From Dasysyrphus tricinctus (taxonomy: Eukaryota > Arthropoda > Insecta > Diptera > Syrphidae): a stretch of 64,000 nt of DNA. The number at the start of each line of letters is the position of its first letter. Positions within the stretch are counted from its first letter, which is position 1. The DNA lies in the NCBI GenBank assembly GCA_963921185.1, contig OY992531.1, positions 150,828,171 through 150,892,170 of the forward strand, given 5' to 3'. Shown here piece by piece: positions 28,311-39,704 of this stretch. The notes below the pieces were generated by a model that was given only the letters and a program-made list of their open reading frames with translations, ran no database searches and was not told the origin of the DNA. The position numbers and the translations under genes are program-made.

Positions 28311-30633
28311 TAAATTTTAACCCACTGATTTCGGCGGAATAACATCGCTACCATCACATACTTGAACCACCATTATAAACCACGGATGTACAACTGGCCC
28401 TAAGAAAATCCAGTTTAAACGACAAAAACAGGGACAGTTCTTGCAAAAACTAACCAAACACGCCTTTTTTGACATTATTTGTAAATGTCAAAGTGTCATA
28501 ATGGAGTTTTTACGATACGAAAAAGATAAAAATCAAAACAGAAGGAATTTCAATACAATACAGCACTCCGCATCACATATTCACCACTCATCACACACAA
28601 ATCTGAATTTTTCTGCCCGTTTGACATCGTTGTGAGGTACAAAATTCAGCATACTTAGGGCCAGTTTGTTAACAGTGGGTTAAATCTGCAACTAGATTAT
28701 CACTGATTCTATTAAACCCATATATCTGTGATAATCAGAGAGTGTTTGTTCACACATTTTTCAGTATGAATAATAAATCATAGTTTTTCCAATAATCGTT
28801 CCATTTTAAAGTTTATCGTTCAAATCAAATTTTTATTTTTTTCTTACAATCTGGACAATGCTTGGTTTCTGTTTATTCATGTTCCTTGTTCGTAGGAATT
28901 CGATAGATTTTGTTTCTTTTTTCTATACCTACGCTTTAGGAATAACCAATGATTAACAAACGAAATTCCAGGAAATCTTTGATTAAATCGTGCTAATCAA
29001 ACAGAATCGACGAGTTAGTGATTTCTCCAATTAAGTGCTCAAATCATGGATTCTCTGTTTAAAATTTTGTTGAACAAATGCATTCAATGATAATCAACTG
29101 GAATAATCATTGATTTAAGTTGACACAGTGTGAATAAAATAGCCCTTAGCAAGTACCGAAACCAAGAGGTATGAATAGAAAATTCCCTTATCGAGTTCTA
29201 AATTTCCTACAAGCAACAACCATAACAACCACAGACAAAGTACAAACAAAGAACACGAAGAATGTTTTCCTTCCAAGCCACATTTATTTGGAATCTATAC
29301 AAATATTTACAAAAACACACTTATTTGCACTAGCAAAGATTAAACAAATTACAATTGCATTTAGTTTGTATTGTTGACTGAAAATGTGTTTAAGTTTTCA
29401 CAACAAAACGAATTAAAACAAGAAAAAATAAGTGCCGAAATAAATAAACCTCCACCCGAGCTCATTTTTTAAGGATCCAAGCAGTACCGACAAAGTTCGC
29501 TCAGTGAGTTTGCTGTCAAATCCCTTAACAAAACAGACCAAATGAGTGAAGTCACCATACATTTCAATTGAAAAACTTTTATTGATAATTCAAAATTCTT
29601 TTGCTTTCGAAGAACGCAAACCAATGCTCATGTTCTATAACCCTTGCATCGACAAAATTCGTCGAGAAGATTTTAAAAATGGATCGAAACTCATGTGTTT
29701 TGTTTCAGATTTCATCATTACAGAACCTGGCACAGTGTACACTGTACATAAACACTTTCTCCGGAACTTAAATTGATTCAAGCAATCGAACATGCCCAAG
29801 AAAGAGAACAGTGCAAACAGCTGTCAAATGTATAAACAAGAAAAAAAAACAAAACAACAAAAATTAATTTCACAGGAATATTAAGTTTATTTATTTGATT
29901 ATTTTTGGTTACCACTGTGTAGTTTTATTCAATTGTTATGTAAATAAAAGGATAATAGAAACACGTTAATAAATTGGCATAGTTCTATTATATCCAATCT
30001 GCCTGTTGAACTGCAACAAAATACATTTCAAACACCGTACATAGATACAATGAGTTTTATTTCTGCTGTTGTCGTTGCAAATTAATAAAGTAATCACAAA
30101 AACACAATTTTTAGTTTCTATTGACTAAGAATTACAAATCTATTTTTTTATTATCAGAAATGGTAAATTTTATTAAATATTTGCTAAAACACTTCTCAAA
30201 CACACAAAAAAAAGAACACATGAAAAGAAAAAGTCTATTTCAGTTGTCAAAGCGCGACTGGAATAGAAAATAGACCTATTCGGGCGTTTGGCTCAGGCTT
30301 ACGATATTTACGATGTGAGGCAAGCCCGACGCCTGAGGTAACATTTAAGATTGCCCCATAAGAGTCCATTGTTTCTATTCAATATGTCAAAGTCGGCGCG
30401 ACCGAACGCTTGATTGTGGTTTGGCTATAAGGCACTTCTCCTTTATACAGGCGGCAGTGAAAGAATTCTCAAGATGGAATCTACGGTGGCGTCTACAGTT
30501 CCAGTAAGGCTGAACTACTTAGTGAACACCTTATACGGGCTACTACGACATATTCGGAGCTCAGTGCCGAGATTCAGCTTATTCGAAGCCGCAGGGAGTG
30601 AGTGAGATGAGTCATTTTTCGTCGAAAATCGAT
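28311..30633 (+). repeat. 2.3-kb segmental duplication, first copy
   Basis: The segment recurs at 32,478-34,801 at an offset of 4,167 (4,168 near its end). It starts inside family 1 copy R1 (TAAATTTTAACCC) and extends about 200 bases past its right terminus to TTCGTCGAAAATCGAT. Very few differences are visible. The duplication cuts across element boundaries, so it is a DNA duplication and not two transpositions. Confidence 0.9.
28659..29144. mobile_element. 486-bp MITE, copy in R1
   Basis: Same element as 869-1,354, inverted; flanked by CTTAG at 28,654-28,658 and 29,145-29,149. Confidence 0.85.
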
Positions 30634-30639
30634 TCAGTT

Positions 30640-31990
30640 AGCCTTTGTATATAAACTCTATAGTAATACCATGGAGACGTTTTTATTAGTTGGGTGTGTG
30701 ATCGATGGTGCGCTGGCGTCGCTAAAGTTGCTTCAACATTTTTAAAATTGAATTATCAACATTCGCATGTGTATCTGGTTTTTTTGTTGGTTTTTCGGTA
30801 TGAATTCTCTTTTTTCTTTATTTTTGCTATGAATGAATTTTGTAAGCAATGGTGGTGGGTTTCTTTTCTTAATTTTTTGCTCTATCATCTATTTTCCGCA
30901 TGTTCGTTTGTTTTTTCGTTCTTGTTGAATCCAAAGTATTTTATAGGTATGCAAGGGTTTTGTTTTTGTTTGTTTTTTTGTCGAGAGATTTCGATTTGTT
31001 TTTTATTTGGGTTCTTCGTCGTCGTGTATTGTTGTTGTATCTTGTGCTTGATGAGGTACATTAAGAAAAAGTAGATTTTATATTTATGAATTTACAATTT
31101 TGTAGATAAGAATCAAAACTAAAGAAATTTAAGCTGAAAAAATGAAACAGCGATGTACCTACATATTTCAACCATTTTTCATGCAAATTATTCATTTCTT
31201 GAAATTTTATTGTTTTGTTCACAATTATCATTACGATGATCTAACAAATAATACTCTTTAGATAAGTATGCATATCGTCCGTCAGTCTGCGAGGGTGTGT
31301 TTGTGCGATAATTATCTATGGGTAGCAGAGATGTGAAAGAATGCAATAATTTCAGTAGGTATTGCAATCAATTGATTAAAAAGACTTATTTTGAAGAATT
31401 TTTACATCACCTCAGTACTTAAACTTCAATATAATTCCCATTCAATTTGGAAGTCTCTATAGTAATGCAATCATTTCCTGCAGTTAAATGACTTAAAGTA
31501 AAACGAATGCAATACTAAAGACTGCTTGAAGTCGTTGAAGTCTTTTGCTAAGAATGCATTATTTAAGTCTTTTGATTACAGTCTTATGACTGCAGTCAAC
31601 TGACTTACTTCAAGTCCTATAACTGCTTGAAGTGTTTTGACAGCTTGAAGTCTTTTAACTGCATGAAGTCCTTAAACTTCTTGGAGTCTTTAAACTACTT
31701 GGATTCTTTTTACTTTGTTAATCATTATGAAGACTTAAACTATTATAGATATTTATTTGAATACCTACTTAGGAAGCGAATTTAACCACAAAATGAAAAA
31801 AATGTTAGGTTCAAAAATTGTACATACATTATATGCATTTTTTTTTTACTGAGCACCATTTTGTTTGTTCTTCTACATTAAAAACGAACAAAAAAACTTT
31901 TGCAAATATAGGATGAATTATATTCTAAGTTTACAGATAAAGCTTGTGACCAATGGTATTTTGAGAAAAAAATATTGAGTATTTTCACAG
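30640..31990 (+). repeat. Repeat Y, copy 1 (1.3 kb)
   Basis: A direct relative lies at 47,573-48,790. Both open with GCYTTTGTATATAAACTCTA, then TAGTAATACCATGG. A T-rich part follows, then short tandem motifs of the type CTGCTTGAAGTCTTTT (31,520-31,700). The opening resembles the ends of the small MITE at 62,246-62,431, so it may be a one-ended member of that TIR family. The 126-codon frame at 30,694-31,074 is hydrophobic and broken in the other copy, so I do not call it a gene. Confidence 0.75.
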
Positions 31991-32044
31991 TAGGGTGTTC
32001 CAAAAAATGCTATCTTTTATGTTTTCCAGTGGAGCCAGCGTATA

Positions 32045-32160
32045 AACAGTGAGGTATATATGGAGGACATGTCGCCCCCTACAACCCCCCAGCGCAGTGT
32101 GGGCACATTATAGAATTTGGGGAAGGTGCGTGGTTGGGTGTATACAAAGTTTCTTCTGAA
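32045..32160 (+). repeat. GC-rich core module, copy A
   Basis: About 115 bases beginning ACAGTGAGGTATATATGG, with CCCCCTACAACCCCCC, a TATAGAATTTGGGG segment and GTGCGTGGTTGGGTGTAT. Close relatives are at 51,432-51,535 and 59,095-59,208, each in unrelated surroundings. It stands out against the AT-rich flanks. No coding potential is apparent. Confidence 0.8.
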
Positions 32161-32164
32161 AAAA

Positions 32165-32477
32165 CAAAAGATACTTTTACCAAAAAAAACGAAAAAATCA
32201 ATTTATTCATGAATTATCCATAATTTAACCCTTTTTCGGTAGAAGTACCTTTTGTTTTTTCTTAATTTCTCAAAAACTAAGAAAGATTTTTACATTTGGT
32301 TTTCGGTAATGAACTAAGAAAAAAATAAAGGGATTGAATATTAAACACAAAAAAGGCACGTACATTTTTGAAAAATCGACTTAAGAAAAAAAATCACATT
32401 TTTTTTTTTTAATTTTGACTTTGAAATTTAATTTCTCAAAAACTATTCGCTTAAACAACTTGATTTAAAACCAAATG
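32165..32477. other. A/T-run rich spacer
   Basis: Low-complexity DNA with AATTTCTCAAAAACT repeated in direct orientation and ACATTTGGTTTT facing its complement AAAACCAAATGT. No gene is seen. Confidence 0.5.
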
Positions 32478-34801
32478 TAAATTTTAACCCACTGATTTCG
32501 GCGGAATAACATCGCTACCATCACATACTTGAACCACCATTATAAACCACGGATGTACAACTGGCCCTAAGAAAATCCAGTTTAAACGACAAAAACAGGG
32601 ACAGTTCTTGCAAAAACTAACCAAACACGCCTTTTTTGACATTATTTGTAAATGTCAAAGTGTCATAATGGAGTTTTTACGATACGAAAAAGATAAAAAT
32701 CGAAACAGAAGGAATTTCAATACAATACAGCACTCCGCATCACATATTCACCACTCATCACACACAAATCTGAATTTTTCTGCCCGTTTGACATCGTTGT
32801 GAGGTACAAAATTCACCATACTTAGGGCCAGTTTGTTAACAGTGGGTTAAATCTGCAACTAGATTATCACTGATTCTGTTAAACCCATATATCTGTGATA
32901 ATCAGAGAGTGTTTGTTCACACATTTTTCAGTATGAATAATAAATCATAGTTTTTCCAATAATCGTTCTATTTTAAAGTTTATCGTTCAAATCAAATTTT
33001 TATTTTTTTCTTACAATCTGGACAATGCTTGGTTTCTGTTTATTCATGTTCCTTGTTCGTAGGAATTCGATAGATTTTGTTTCTTTTTTCTATACCTACG
33101 CTTTAGGAATAACCAATGATTAACAAACGAAATTCCAGGAAATCTTTGATTAAATCGTGCTAATCAAACAGAATCGACGAGTTAGTGATTTCTCCAATTA
33201 AGTGCTCAAATCATGGATTCTCTGTTTAAAATTTTGTTGAACAAATGCATTCAATGATAATCAACTGGAATAATCATTGATTTAAGTTGACACAGTGTGA
33301 ATAAAATAGCCCTTAGCAAGTACCGAAACCAAGAGGTATGAATAGAAAATTCCCTTATCGAGTTCTAAATTTCCTACAAGCAACAACCATAACAACCACA
33401 GACAAAGTACAAACAAAGAACACGAAGAATGTTTTCCTTCCAAGCCACATTTATTTGGAATCTATACAAATATTTACAAAAACACACTTATTTGCACTAG
33501 CAAAGATTAAACAAATTACAATTGCATTTAGTTTGTATTGTTGACTGAAAATGTGTTTAAGTTTTCACAACAAAACGAATTAAAACAAGAAAAAATAAGT
33601 GCCGAAATAAATAAACCTCCACCCGAGCTCATTTTTTAAGGATCCAAGCAGTACCGACAAAGTTCGCTCAGTGAGTTTGCTGTCAAATCCCTTAACAAAA
33701 CAGACCAAATGAGTGAAGTCACCATACATTTCAATTGAAAAACTTTTATTGATAATTCAAAATTCTTTTGCTTTCGAAGAACGCAAACCAATGCTCATGT
33801 TCTATAACCCTTGCATCGACAAAATTCGTCGAGAAGATTTTAAAAATGGATCGAAACTCATGTGTTTTGTTTCAGATTTCATCATTACAGAACCTGGCAC
33901 AGTGTACACTGTACATAAACACTTTCTCCGGAACTTAAATTGATTCAAGCAATCGAACATGCCCAAGAAAGAGAACAGTGCAAACAGCTGTCAAATGTAT
34001 AAACAAGAAAAAAAAAACAAAACAACAAAAATTAATTTCACAGGAATATTAAGTTTATTTATTTGATTATTTTTGGTTACCACTGTGTAGTTTTATTCAA
34101 TTGTTATGTAAATAAAAGGATAATAGAAACACGTTAATAAATTGGCATAGTTCTATTATATCCAATCTGCCTGTTGAACTGCAACAAAATACATTTCAAA
34201 CACCGTACATAGATACAATGAGTTTTATTTCTGCTGTTGTCGTTGCAAATTAATAAAGTAATCACAAAAACACAATTTTTAGTTTCTATTGACTAAGAAT
34301 TACAAATCTATTTTTTTATTATCAGAAATGGTAAATTTTATTAAATATTTGCTAAAACACTTCTCAAACACACAAAAAAAAGAACACATGAAAAGAAAAA
34401 GTCTATTTCAGTTGTCAAAGCGCGACTGGAATAGAAAATAGATCTATTCGGGCGTTTGGCTCAGGCTTACGATATTTACGATGTGAGGCAAGCCCGACGC
34501 CTGAGGTAACATTTAAGATTGCCCCATAAGAGTCCATTGTTTCTATTCAATATGTCAAAGTCGGCGCGACCGAACGCTTGATTGTGGTTTGGCTATAAGG
34601 CACTTCTCCTTTATACAGGCGGCAGTGAAAGAATTCTCAAGATGGAATCTACGGTGGCGTCTACAGTTCCAGTAAGGCTGAACTACTTAGTGAACACCTT
34701 ATACGGGCTACTACGACATATTCGGAGCTCAGTGCCGAGATTCAGCTTATTCGAAGCCGCAGGGAGTGAGTGAGATGAGTCATTTTTCGTCGAAAATCGA
34801 T
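32478..34801 (+). repeat. 2.3-kb segmental duplication, second copy (with family 1 copy R2)
   Basis: Counterpart of 28,311-30,633. It holds the 5'-truncated family 1 copy R2, which ends at 34,596, and the 486-bp MITE at 32,826-33,311. Confidence 0.9.
32826..33311. mobile_element. 486-bp MITE, copy in R2
   Basis: Same element as 28,659-29,144, offset by 4,167. Confidence 0.85.
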
Positions 34802-35024
34802 GAGTGAAATGAAGTGTCAGATTACTCGCCAGATACTGCCGCAGTGACTTGGTGTATGTGTTGGTAAATTTCTAGTTTTGGATAGGTATATGTGCTTTTC
34901 TCTAGAATTCCTATTCATGGATAGGAAACGAAATAAAAAAACAACAACGTAGATAAAAACAACTACCCTTTTATTGATTCTTTAATTTTATTTTATTATC
35001 ATATGCACATATATATATTAAAAA
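34802..35024. other. AT-rich DNA, no feature seen
   Basis: No supported gene or repeat; it ends in a TA-rich run (ATATGCACATATATATATTA) that is the target of the neighbouring SINE. Confidence 0.5.
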
Positions 35025-35340
35025 TTAAATTAAAAATAAATTGGGTAGCGCAACAGCTCGTGGAAAACCAGGGCCTAGTGACTAACAACTCTCAACCATT
35101 CCTGTGTGCGTGTTGTTGGCAGGAATGGAGGGGACCTACAGTTTTTTGCCGAGTCCGAACGGCTTAATGAGCAGCACTTATTCATGACAAGTATACTCTT
35201 GGAGGATTTGTCAGTTCCTCGCAAGAGGCAGTGCCTCGGATAAAACATTTTTCTGTTTTTAGGTGGCACGGCTGGGAATCGAACCCACACCTTCGGCATG
35301 ACAGTCCTACGCACTAACCACCATCAAGCCACGAGGTACT
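35025..35340 (-). mobile_element. tRNA-derived SINE, full length
   Basis: On the minus strand the head reads as a tRNA: box A TGGTGGTTAGTGCG and box B GGTTCGATTCCC, followed by a body with GCCGTTCGGACTCGGCA and a T/A-rich tail after GCTACCCAATTTATT. The GTTCGGACTCGGC segment is what I recall as the insect 'Ins-domain' of SINEs. Flanks are near-identical ACATATATATTAAA runs, a plausible target duplication. It is transcribed by RNA polymerase III and mobilised in trans by a LINE; no protein is encoded. Confidence 0.85.
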
Positions 35341-35344
35341 ACAT

Positions 35345-35704
35345 ATATATTAAATAAATTTTTATTCTATTCACTTTCAAATTTTTTATTTCTCAAGGGT
35401 GAAACTCACATTAAACTTTAACTATGACAAAAAAATAATTGAAACAAAAGATACTCCAAACTCCATTATTAAATATTCCAATGTTTGTTGTATTTGTTGT
35501 TTCATTTCGTTTTGCGTAACGAGTGTGACAAGGAGGTAGAATTCAGCTCTTTTATATTTATTCTTTGTCTCATGTTCGAAACTAAATTCGAACTTACTCA
35601 TTATACTTAACTAGCTGAATCACTTTTGCGATTGAAGTGAGATGAGTCGGTGAGTAAGGCGAGTCATCTCATCTCACTCGCTGAAATAGCTGAATCTCGG
35701 CACA
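35345..35704. other. AT-rich DNA with a GAGTCATCTC patch
   Basis: No gene seen. Near 35,640-35,700 a GATGAGTC/GACTCATC-like inverted patch and GCTGAATCTCGGCAC echo in reverse the sequence at the right end of the 2.3-kb duplication (30,565-30,620). Confidence 0.45.
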
Positions 35705-36520
35705 GGTCTATAAGGAGCGGTTAATCCGGCACCCGCCCTTGGAGCTATATTGTAAGGGTCTCGTCCTCCATGTTGGGGGTCGGGGTTACTTTCCCGACCA
35801 CGTAAAGCTATTTAGTTGCGAAGCTACAACAAGCCTCGGATACGGACGGATTTACTGTTGACGAACCTAGCAAAGGAAATAAGGACAAAGAACTTCGGAT
35901 CTGCACGTGGAATGTTCTGTCTCTCTATAGACCACGTGCAGCCGAACATTTAGCGGAGGCCCTAGACTGCTACAAAGCAGACAACACCGCCATCCAAGAA
36001 GTGTGATGGGATGCGAAATCTACTACGTTGACTGTTACCGACCACAAGAGCTGCGTCTTTTTGGATGTGGATTTGTTGTTAGAGGCAGACTTAGGCAAGA
36101 AGTCTTGAGTTTCAACTATGTGAACGAACGCCTCACGACAATTCGCATCAAGGCTAAGTTCGCCAACATCAGCCACATATGCGCGCATACCCCCACAGAG
36201 GAGAAAGTCCCCTAGCTATGATATTAAAATTGTCTTGGGTGATTTTAATGCCAAACTAGGAAGAGAAGACGTCTTTGGTGTCACAATCGGAAGATACACG
36301 ATTCACGATTCACGACATCACCTACGATAAAGGACTCAGGTTAAGGTTAAGGACGTCCGAACGTTCCGAGGAGCCAAAGTTGACACCACTACCTGGTTGT
36401 AGCCAAGGTTATGCTACGGATATCCAGAACAAATCAAAAACAGGGAATTACCTTTTAACAACTGGTGTGATAGTTGATCTTGGTCTGCCAACTAGGTCCG
36501 ATACTGGTCTTAGGGATTTA
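35705..36520 (+). pseudogene. RTE-type non-LTR element, endonuclease part (relic)
   Basis: Plus-strand codons read LRICTWNVLSLYRPRA (start of an APE endonuclease), then AIQEV followed by a stop where RW is expected, and after frame changes VLGDFNAKLGRED and IGRYTIHD. CTWNV...QEV...GDFNAK.GRE is the pattern of RTE/BovB-like endonucleases, the enzyme that nicks DNA to prime reverse transcription. A GC-richer 5' untranslated part (35,705-35,880) precedes it. The RT domain is absent: the copy is truncated at about 36,520 and contains several stops. Confidence 0.8.
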
Positions 36521-36524
36521 CCAT

Positions 36525-37163
36525 CGTTATGGTACTTAACAACCATTTTTCGTGGCTCAATGATGTATCGCACAGTTATCTTCCCATTTTGTTACCTTTT
36601 TCTTCTTTTTTTATAATCCTTAATGCTATACAGGAAAAAGAAATTGTTTTATCCACAAAACGCATTTGACATTTCGATTAATGGATCCTTGATTTCACGA
36701 ATAAAAAACACTGTACGAATATGAATTTGATATGATTTTCGATAACATTATTTTCAGATGAATCATATTGATGGTAAGCCATTAAATATTTGAGTTTCAA
36801 AAAAATTATTGTATGTAGGTAATATTAAAGAATAATATGCGATTCAAATTTAATTGGAAAATACCACTGTTTTTTTTTTTAAAGAGCGTTAAGATAATTT
36901 TAGTCCTACTGTACGAATATGAATTTGATTGACTGTATGTCGTTTTCGATTGGACTTTCGGAGTACACATTTTCTACTCCATTTTCACTCCATCTACTCC
37001 AAAAGCCTTCGATTAGGTGTTTGGAGTACTGTTTTCAGAGTCTTTCTTTGTTCCTGATTTGAAGAAGGAGTAGATTTGGAACTCACGCATACATATAAAG
37101 TTTTTCTTCGCAATACTTGTCAAAAGTGATGATTGCTTGAAGAATCCATTTTATAACATGGCG
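36525..37163. other. AT-rich DNA with a 21-bp direct repeat
   Basis: No gene seen. CTGTACGAATATGAATTTGA occurs twice, near 36,711 and 36,908, with a run of T between; this may mark an old insertion of about 200 bases with long target duplication. Confidence 0.45.
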
Positions 37164-37596
37164 TTAGGTGCCAGTTATAGATATGGCGCTAGTTATAGCT
37201 GTCATTGAAACTCATCATTGAAAATTTCATTCTTCAACTTTGAGATTGTAAAAAAGCAAAATTAGTGATGCACAAATGAAGCTTCTCTCCCAAAGAAACG
37301 TGAAATTAAAGCGAATCATTTGCAAAGACAATGTTTTGTTGTTGTTTAGCCTTGTGTATCGTTCATATTTTCTATATCGTTGCGAATGATTCGCTATGAT
37401 TTCGCGTTGGTTTGGGAGAATCTTCAGACCTGATTATTATTTCTAGCCTTCTATATGAAATGACTTTTATATTTCAACTAACATTTAATTATAATTTTGC
37501 TTTCTAAAAATCTCAAATTTGAAGAACGAAATTTCCAATGATGAGTTTTGAAGAAAACTAAAACTAGCGCCATACCTATATATAACTGGCACCTAA
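37164..37596. mobile_element. 433-bp MITE (TTAGGTGCCAGTTATA ends)
   Basis: Ends TTAGGTGCCAGTTATA and its complement are followed inward by TATGGCGCTAGTT and its complement, then by CTCATCATTGAAAATTTC-like inverted stretches. Sequence close to this inner part (AACTCATCATTGAAAATTTT) also lies in the palindrome arms near 39,780 and 58,970. No target duplication is clear and no protein is encoded. Confidence 0.8.
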
Positions 37597-37599
37597 GTA

Positions 37600-37983
37600 A
37601 AGAACCCATAATAAATGAAAATAACTCAAAATAAAAAAAAAAGGACTAAGGAACTTTGGATTGAATAACCAATACCTATACATAAATGTGCATAATAAAC
37701 GCCTTAGGAATAATTAGTATCGGATGACAAATCTTTGAAAGCTCGTAGTGGAATTGCTCTTGATTTGCACTTCTATGCCTTGCAGTTGGTTACTTGTGGT
37801 TGGTCGGAAGTGACGCAGGTTTGCGGCTACAAAATATTCCTTTGGGCAGTAGGGCGCAGTACTGTTGGGTTGATTGCGCAACCACTACATGTCCTGGTGC
37901 ATACTTTGAGTATGTTATATGATCACATCACTGTTATGAGCAAAGTTAAGTTCATTGGCGTGTGACGCGTCGTAAGTTATTTC
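37600..37983. other. Undetermined DNA
   Basis: A short plus-strand frame at 37,735-37,965 shows QLVTCGWSEVTQVCGY, slightly like a CAP/antigen-5 motif, but is too short to call. Nothing else is seen. Confidence 0.35.
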
Positions 37984-38350
37984 CTACAAGACCGAATCAG
38001 TGCGGGAAATGGGAGCTGAGACGCTTCCCTCTGTTTGAAATACTTGACTATTGCTTTCAAAAGCCTTGCATGACCTTTCATTCAAATTTTCCAGCGCTGC
38101 CTGACAAAAGACTTCCATAATTATTGTTCTGCTGGCAAAAATTTGTTGGCGAGAATCTTCTAGGTTTTTTACTGTTTTTTTTTTCAAATTGAAGGAGGGC
38201 TTTCTTGAAAATTTCATTTCTTTCAGCTTGAGGTTCCCGTTTTTTTTTTTTTTTTTTGGGATAGCTCAAATTACTGCTGTAATAAAAACACAATTTTTTT
38301 ATATTTTCAGCTTCCAAAATCGTTTTTTTTTTTCTTGGATGAAACTTAAA
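37984..38350 (-). pseudogene. Possible MADF-type protein C-terminal relic
   Basis: Two overlapping minus-strand frames (37,984-38,217 and 38,078-38,356) together read RNEIFKKALLQFE, then DSRQQIFASRTIIMEVFCQ and AALENLNERS. RQQIFA...I.EV....L..L resembles the C-terminal part of insect MADF/BESS-type DNA-binding proteins that I recall. A frame change at an A-run separates the two parts. It could equally be a transposase fragment. Evidence is thin. Confidence 0.3.
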
Positions 38351-38749
38351 AAACAAATAAATGGTAAAAACTCGTAAATTGATAGGGATGTCTCAAATAC
38401 CTATATTCAGAAAATTTATGGAATTGTCTTAAATTTTCTCACAACCCCTGTACAAAATGCAATTACTGAAAGAATGTTTGTCCCGATTGGTGGTCAATGG
38501 GCAAGAAATATTTCCAAAAGTTTATATTATAATTTTGTTTCTCTATGTATTTATATAATAAGAAAAATATTCTTTAAAATTAAAACGGCAGTGAGAAAAA
38601 AATTAAAAAAAGAAAAAATGACAATAGATAGGACGAGCGAGAAGCTTTCAATTAAATCATTTTATAATTTTATTATTTAAAACACACTTCTGGATATGAA
38701 TCTCATTTTTATTGCAGAATTTATATTTACATCGGTATTATTACTTTAA

Positions 38750-39077
38750 GCGGTCCCTAGACGCTCAATATTATTGTGCAAAATATTACGCAATATTATT
38801 GGCTAGGTGCCCCAGACGGTTTAATATTTTATACAATAATTTAGTTTAGCCGGTATAGTTTCATCACTCGCGGAGGTGTTTACTCTTCGACGACGACAAC
38901 AAATATTGTGCAATTGTACCCACAGACGATGCAATATTTTATTATTGTGCAATAAATATCAAAAGGGTTTTGATTTACTTCAATGTATTGCACAACCCTT
39001 CAGTATTATCCATAGACGGACAGTAATATTGTGCAATATCCAATATTGCACAATAATATTAAGCATCTAGGGACCGC
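38750..39077. mobile_element. 328-bp MITE with TTAA flanks (left arm)
   Basis: GCGGTCCCTAGACGCTCAAT at the left faces its near complement at the right (GCATCTAGGGACCGC). TTAA stands at 38,746-38,749 and 39,078-39,081, the target of piggyBac-type elements; the superfamily is inference. The interior is rich in AATATTATTGTGCAAT and its inverse, giving several nested hairpins. Confidence 0.85.
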
Positions 39078-39225
39078 TTAACATTTCTATTTTTATAAAA
39101 AAGATTTATTTCAATTTTTAGTCATTTTAATTTATGTTTAGTAAATTTTTTCAATTTTTCCTTGTTTTGAATGTTCTCTGTTTTGTCCTCTATTTTTTGC
39201 TTGAAAGTTCTCATTTTTAAAAGCT

Positions 39226-39700
39226 TTGGGAGGAAAATGTTCTCTTTTTGTAAAGGTCTCAAATGGACACCCTACACTTTGCCCACTGGTACCGGTGCAT
39301 ACTATTTTAACTACAAAAAACATAGGTGCTATTGTTCTGATGGCTCTAGTTAATGCGAATTATGAGTTTTTGATGATGGAAGCTGGTGCCAATGGAAGGG
39401 TATCCGATGATGGAGGTGTTTTTTCTAACACGAAATTTGGATACAAATTTCAGACAAATGAATTGGAAATAAATCTCCAGAAAAGATTGATGGTTACGAA
39501 AAAAAGCTGCCATACGTCATTTTCGTAGGCGATGCCTTTACACTAAGCGAAAACCTGCTTAAGCCATACAGCAACATGACATCGGATTAACGAGAGAACA
39601 GAAACGATTGTACTATCGTTTATAGAGGGCAAGAACCGTGGTGGAAAACATGTGGAAAGTTGGGCCTATTTGAATTAATTTTTTGGCTATAAATACTAAT
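39226..39700 (+). pseudogene. PIF/Harbinger transposase, C-terminal half (relic, left arm)
   Basis: Plus-strand frames read FNYKKHRC, IVLMALVNANYEFLMMEAG, NGRVSDDGGVFSN and, after a frame change, LPYVIFVGDAFTLSENLLKP and RARTVVENMW. This is the order in the DDE transposase of PIF/Harbinger elements, with the second catalytic D in GDAF. Several stops and frame changes make it inactive, and the N-terminal half with the first D is missing. An inverted, nearly identical copy lies at 59,500-59,944. Confidence 0.8.
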
Positions 39701-39704
39701 TAAG

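Larger units (their letters stand above)
27742..30428 (+). mobile_element. TIR element family 1, copy R1 (most complete, 2.7 kb)
   Basis: Ends are ATGGCCAAATCACAATCTCG at the left and the complement of ATAGCCAAACCACAATCAAG at the right, followed inward by GCGTTCGGTCG on both sides. The copy is inverted relative to the L1-L3 array. It contains the hairpin MITE (27,929-28,066) and the 486-bp MITE (28,659-29,144). Only short frames are present, so it is non-autonomous or too decayed to show a transposase. A target duplication is not evident. Confidence 0.75.

Noticed and set aside
30694..31074. 126-codon hydrophobic frame that could be a membrane protein
   Set aside because: It is a translation of T-rich DNA and the paralogous copy at 47,627-47,860 is shifted and shorter.
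35260..35335. tRNA gene on the minus strand
   Set aside because: Box A and box B are present but the sequence continues into a SINE body with tail and target duplication.
37735..37965. CAP/antigen-5-like peptide QLVTCGWSEVTQVCGY
   Set aside because: Too short, wrong spacing around the conserved H and W, no upstream or downstream domain parts.
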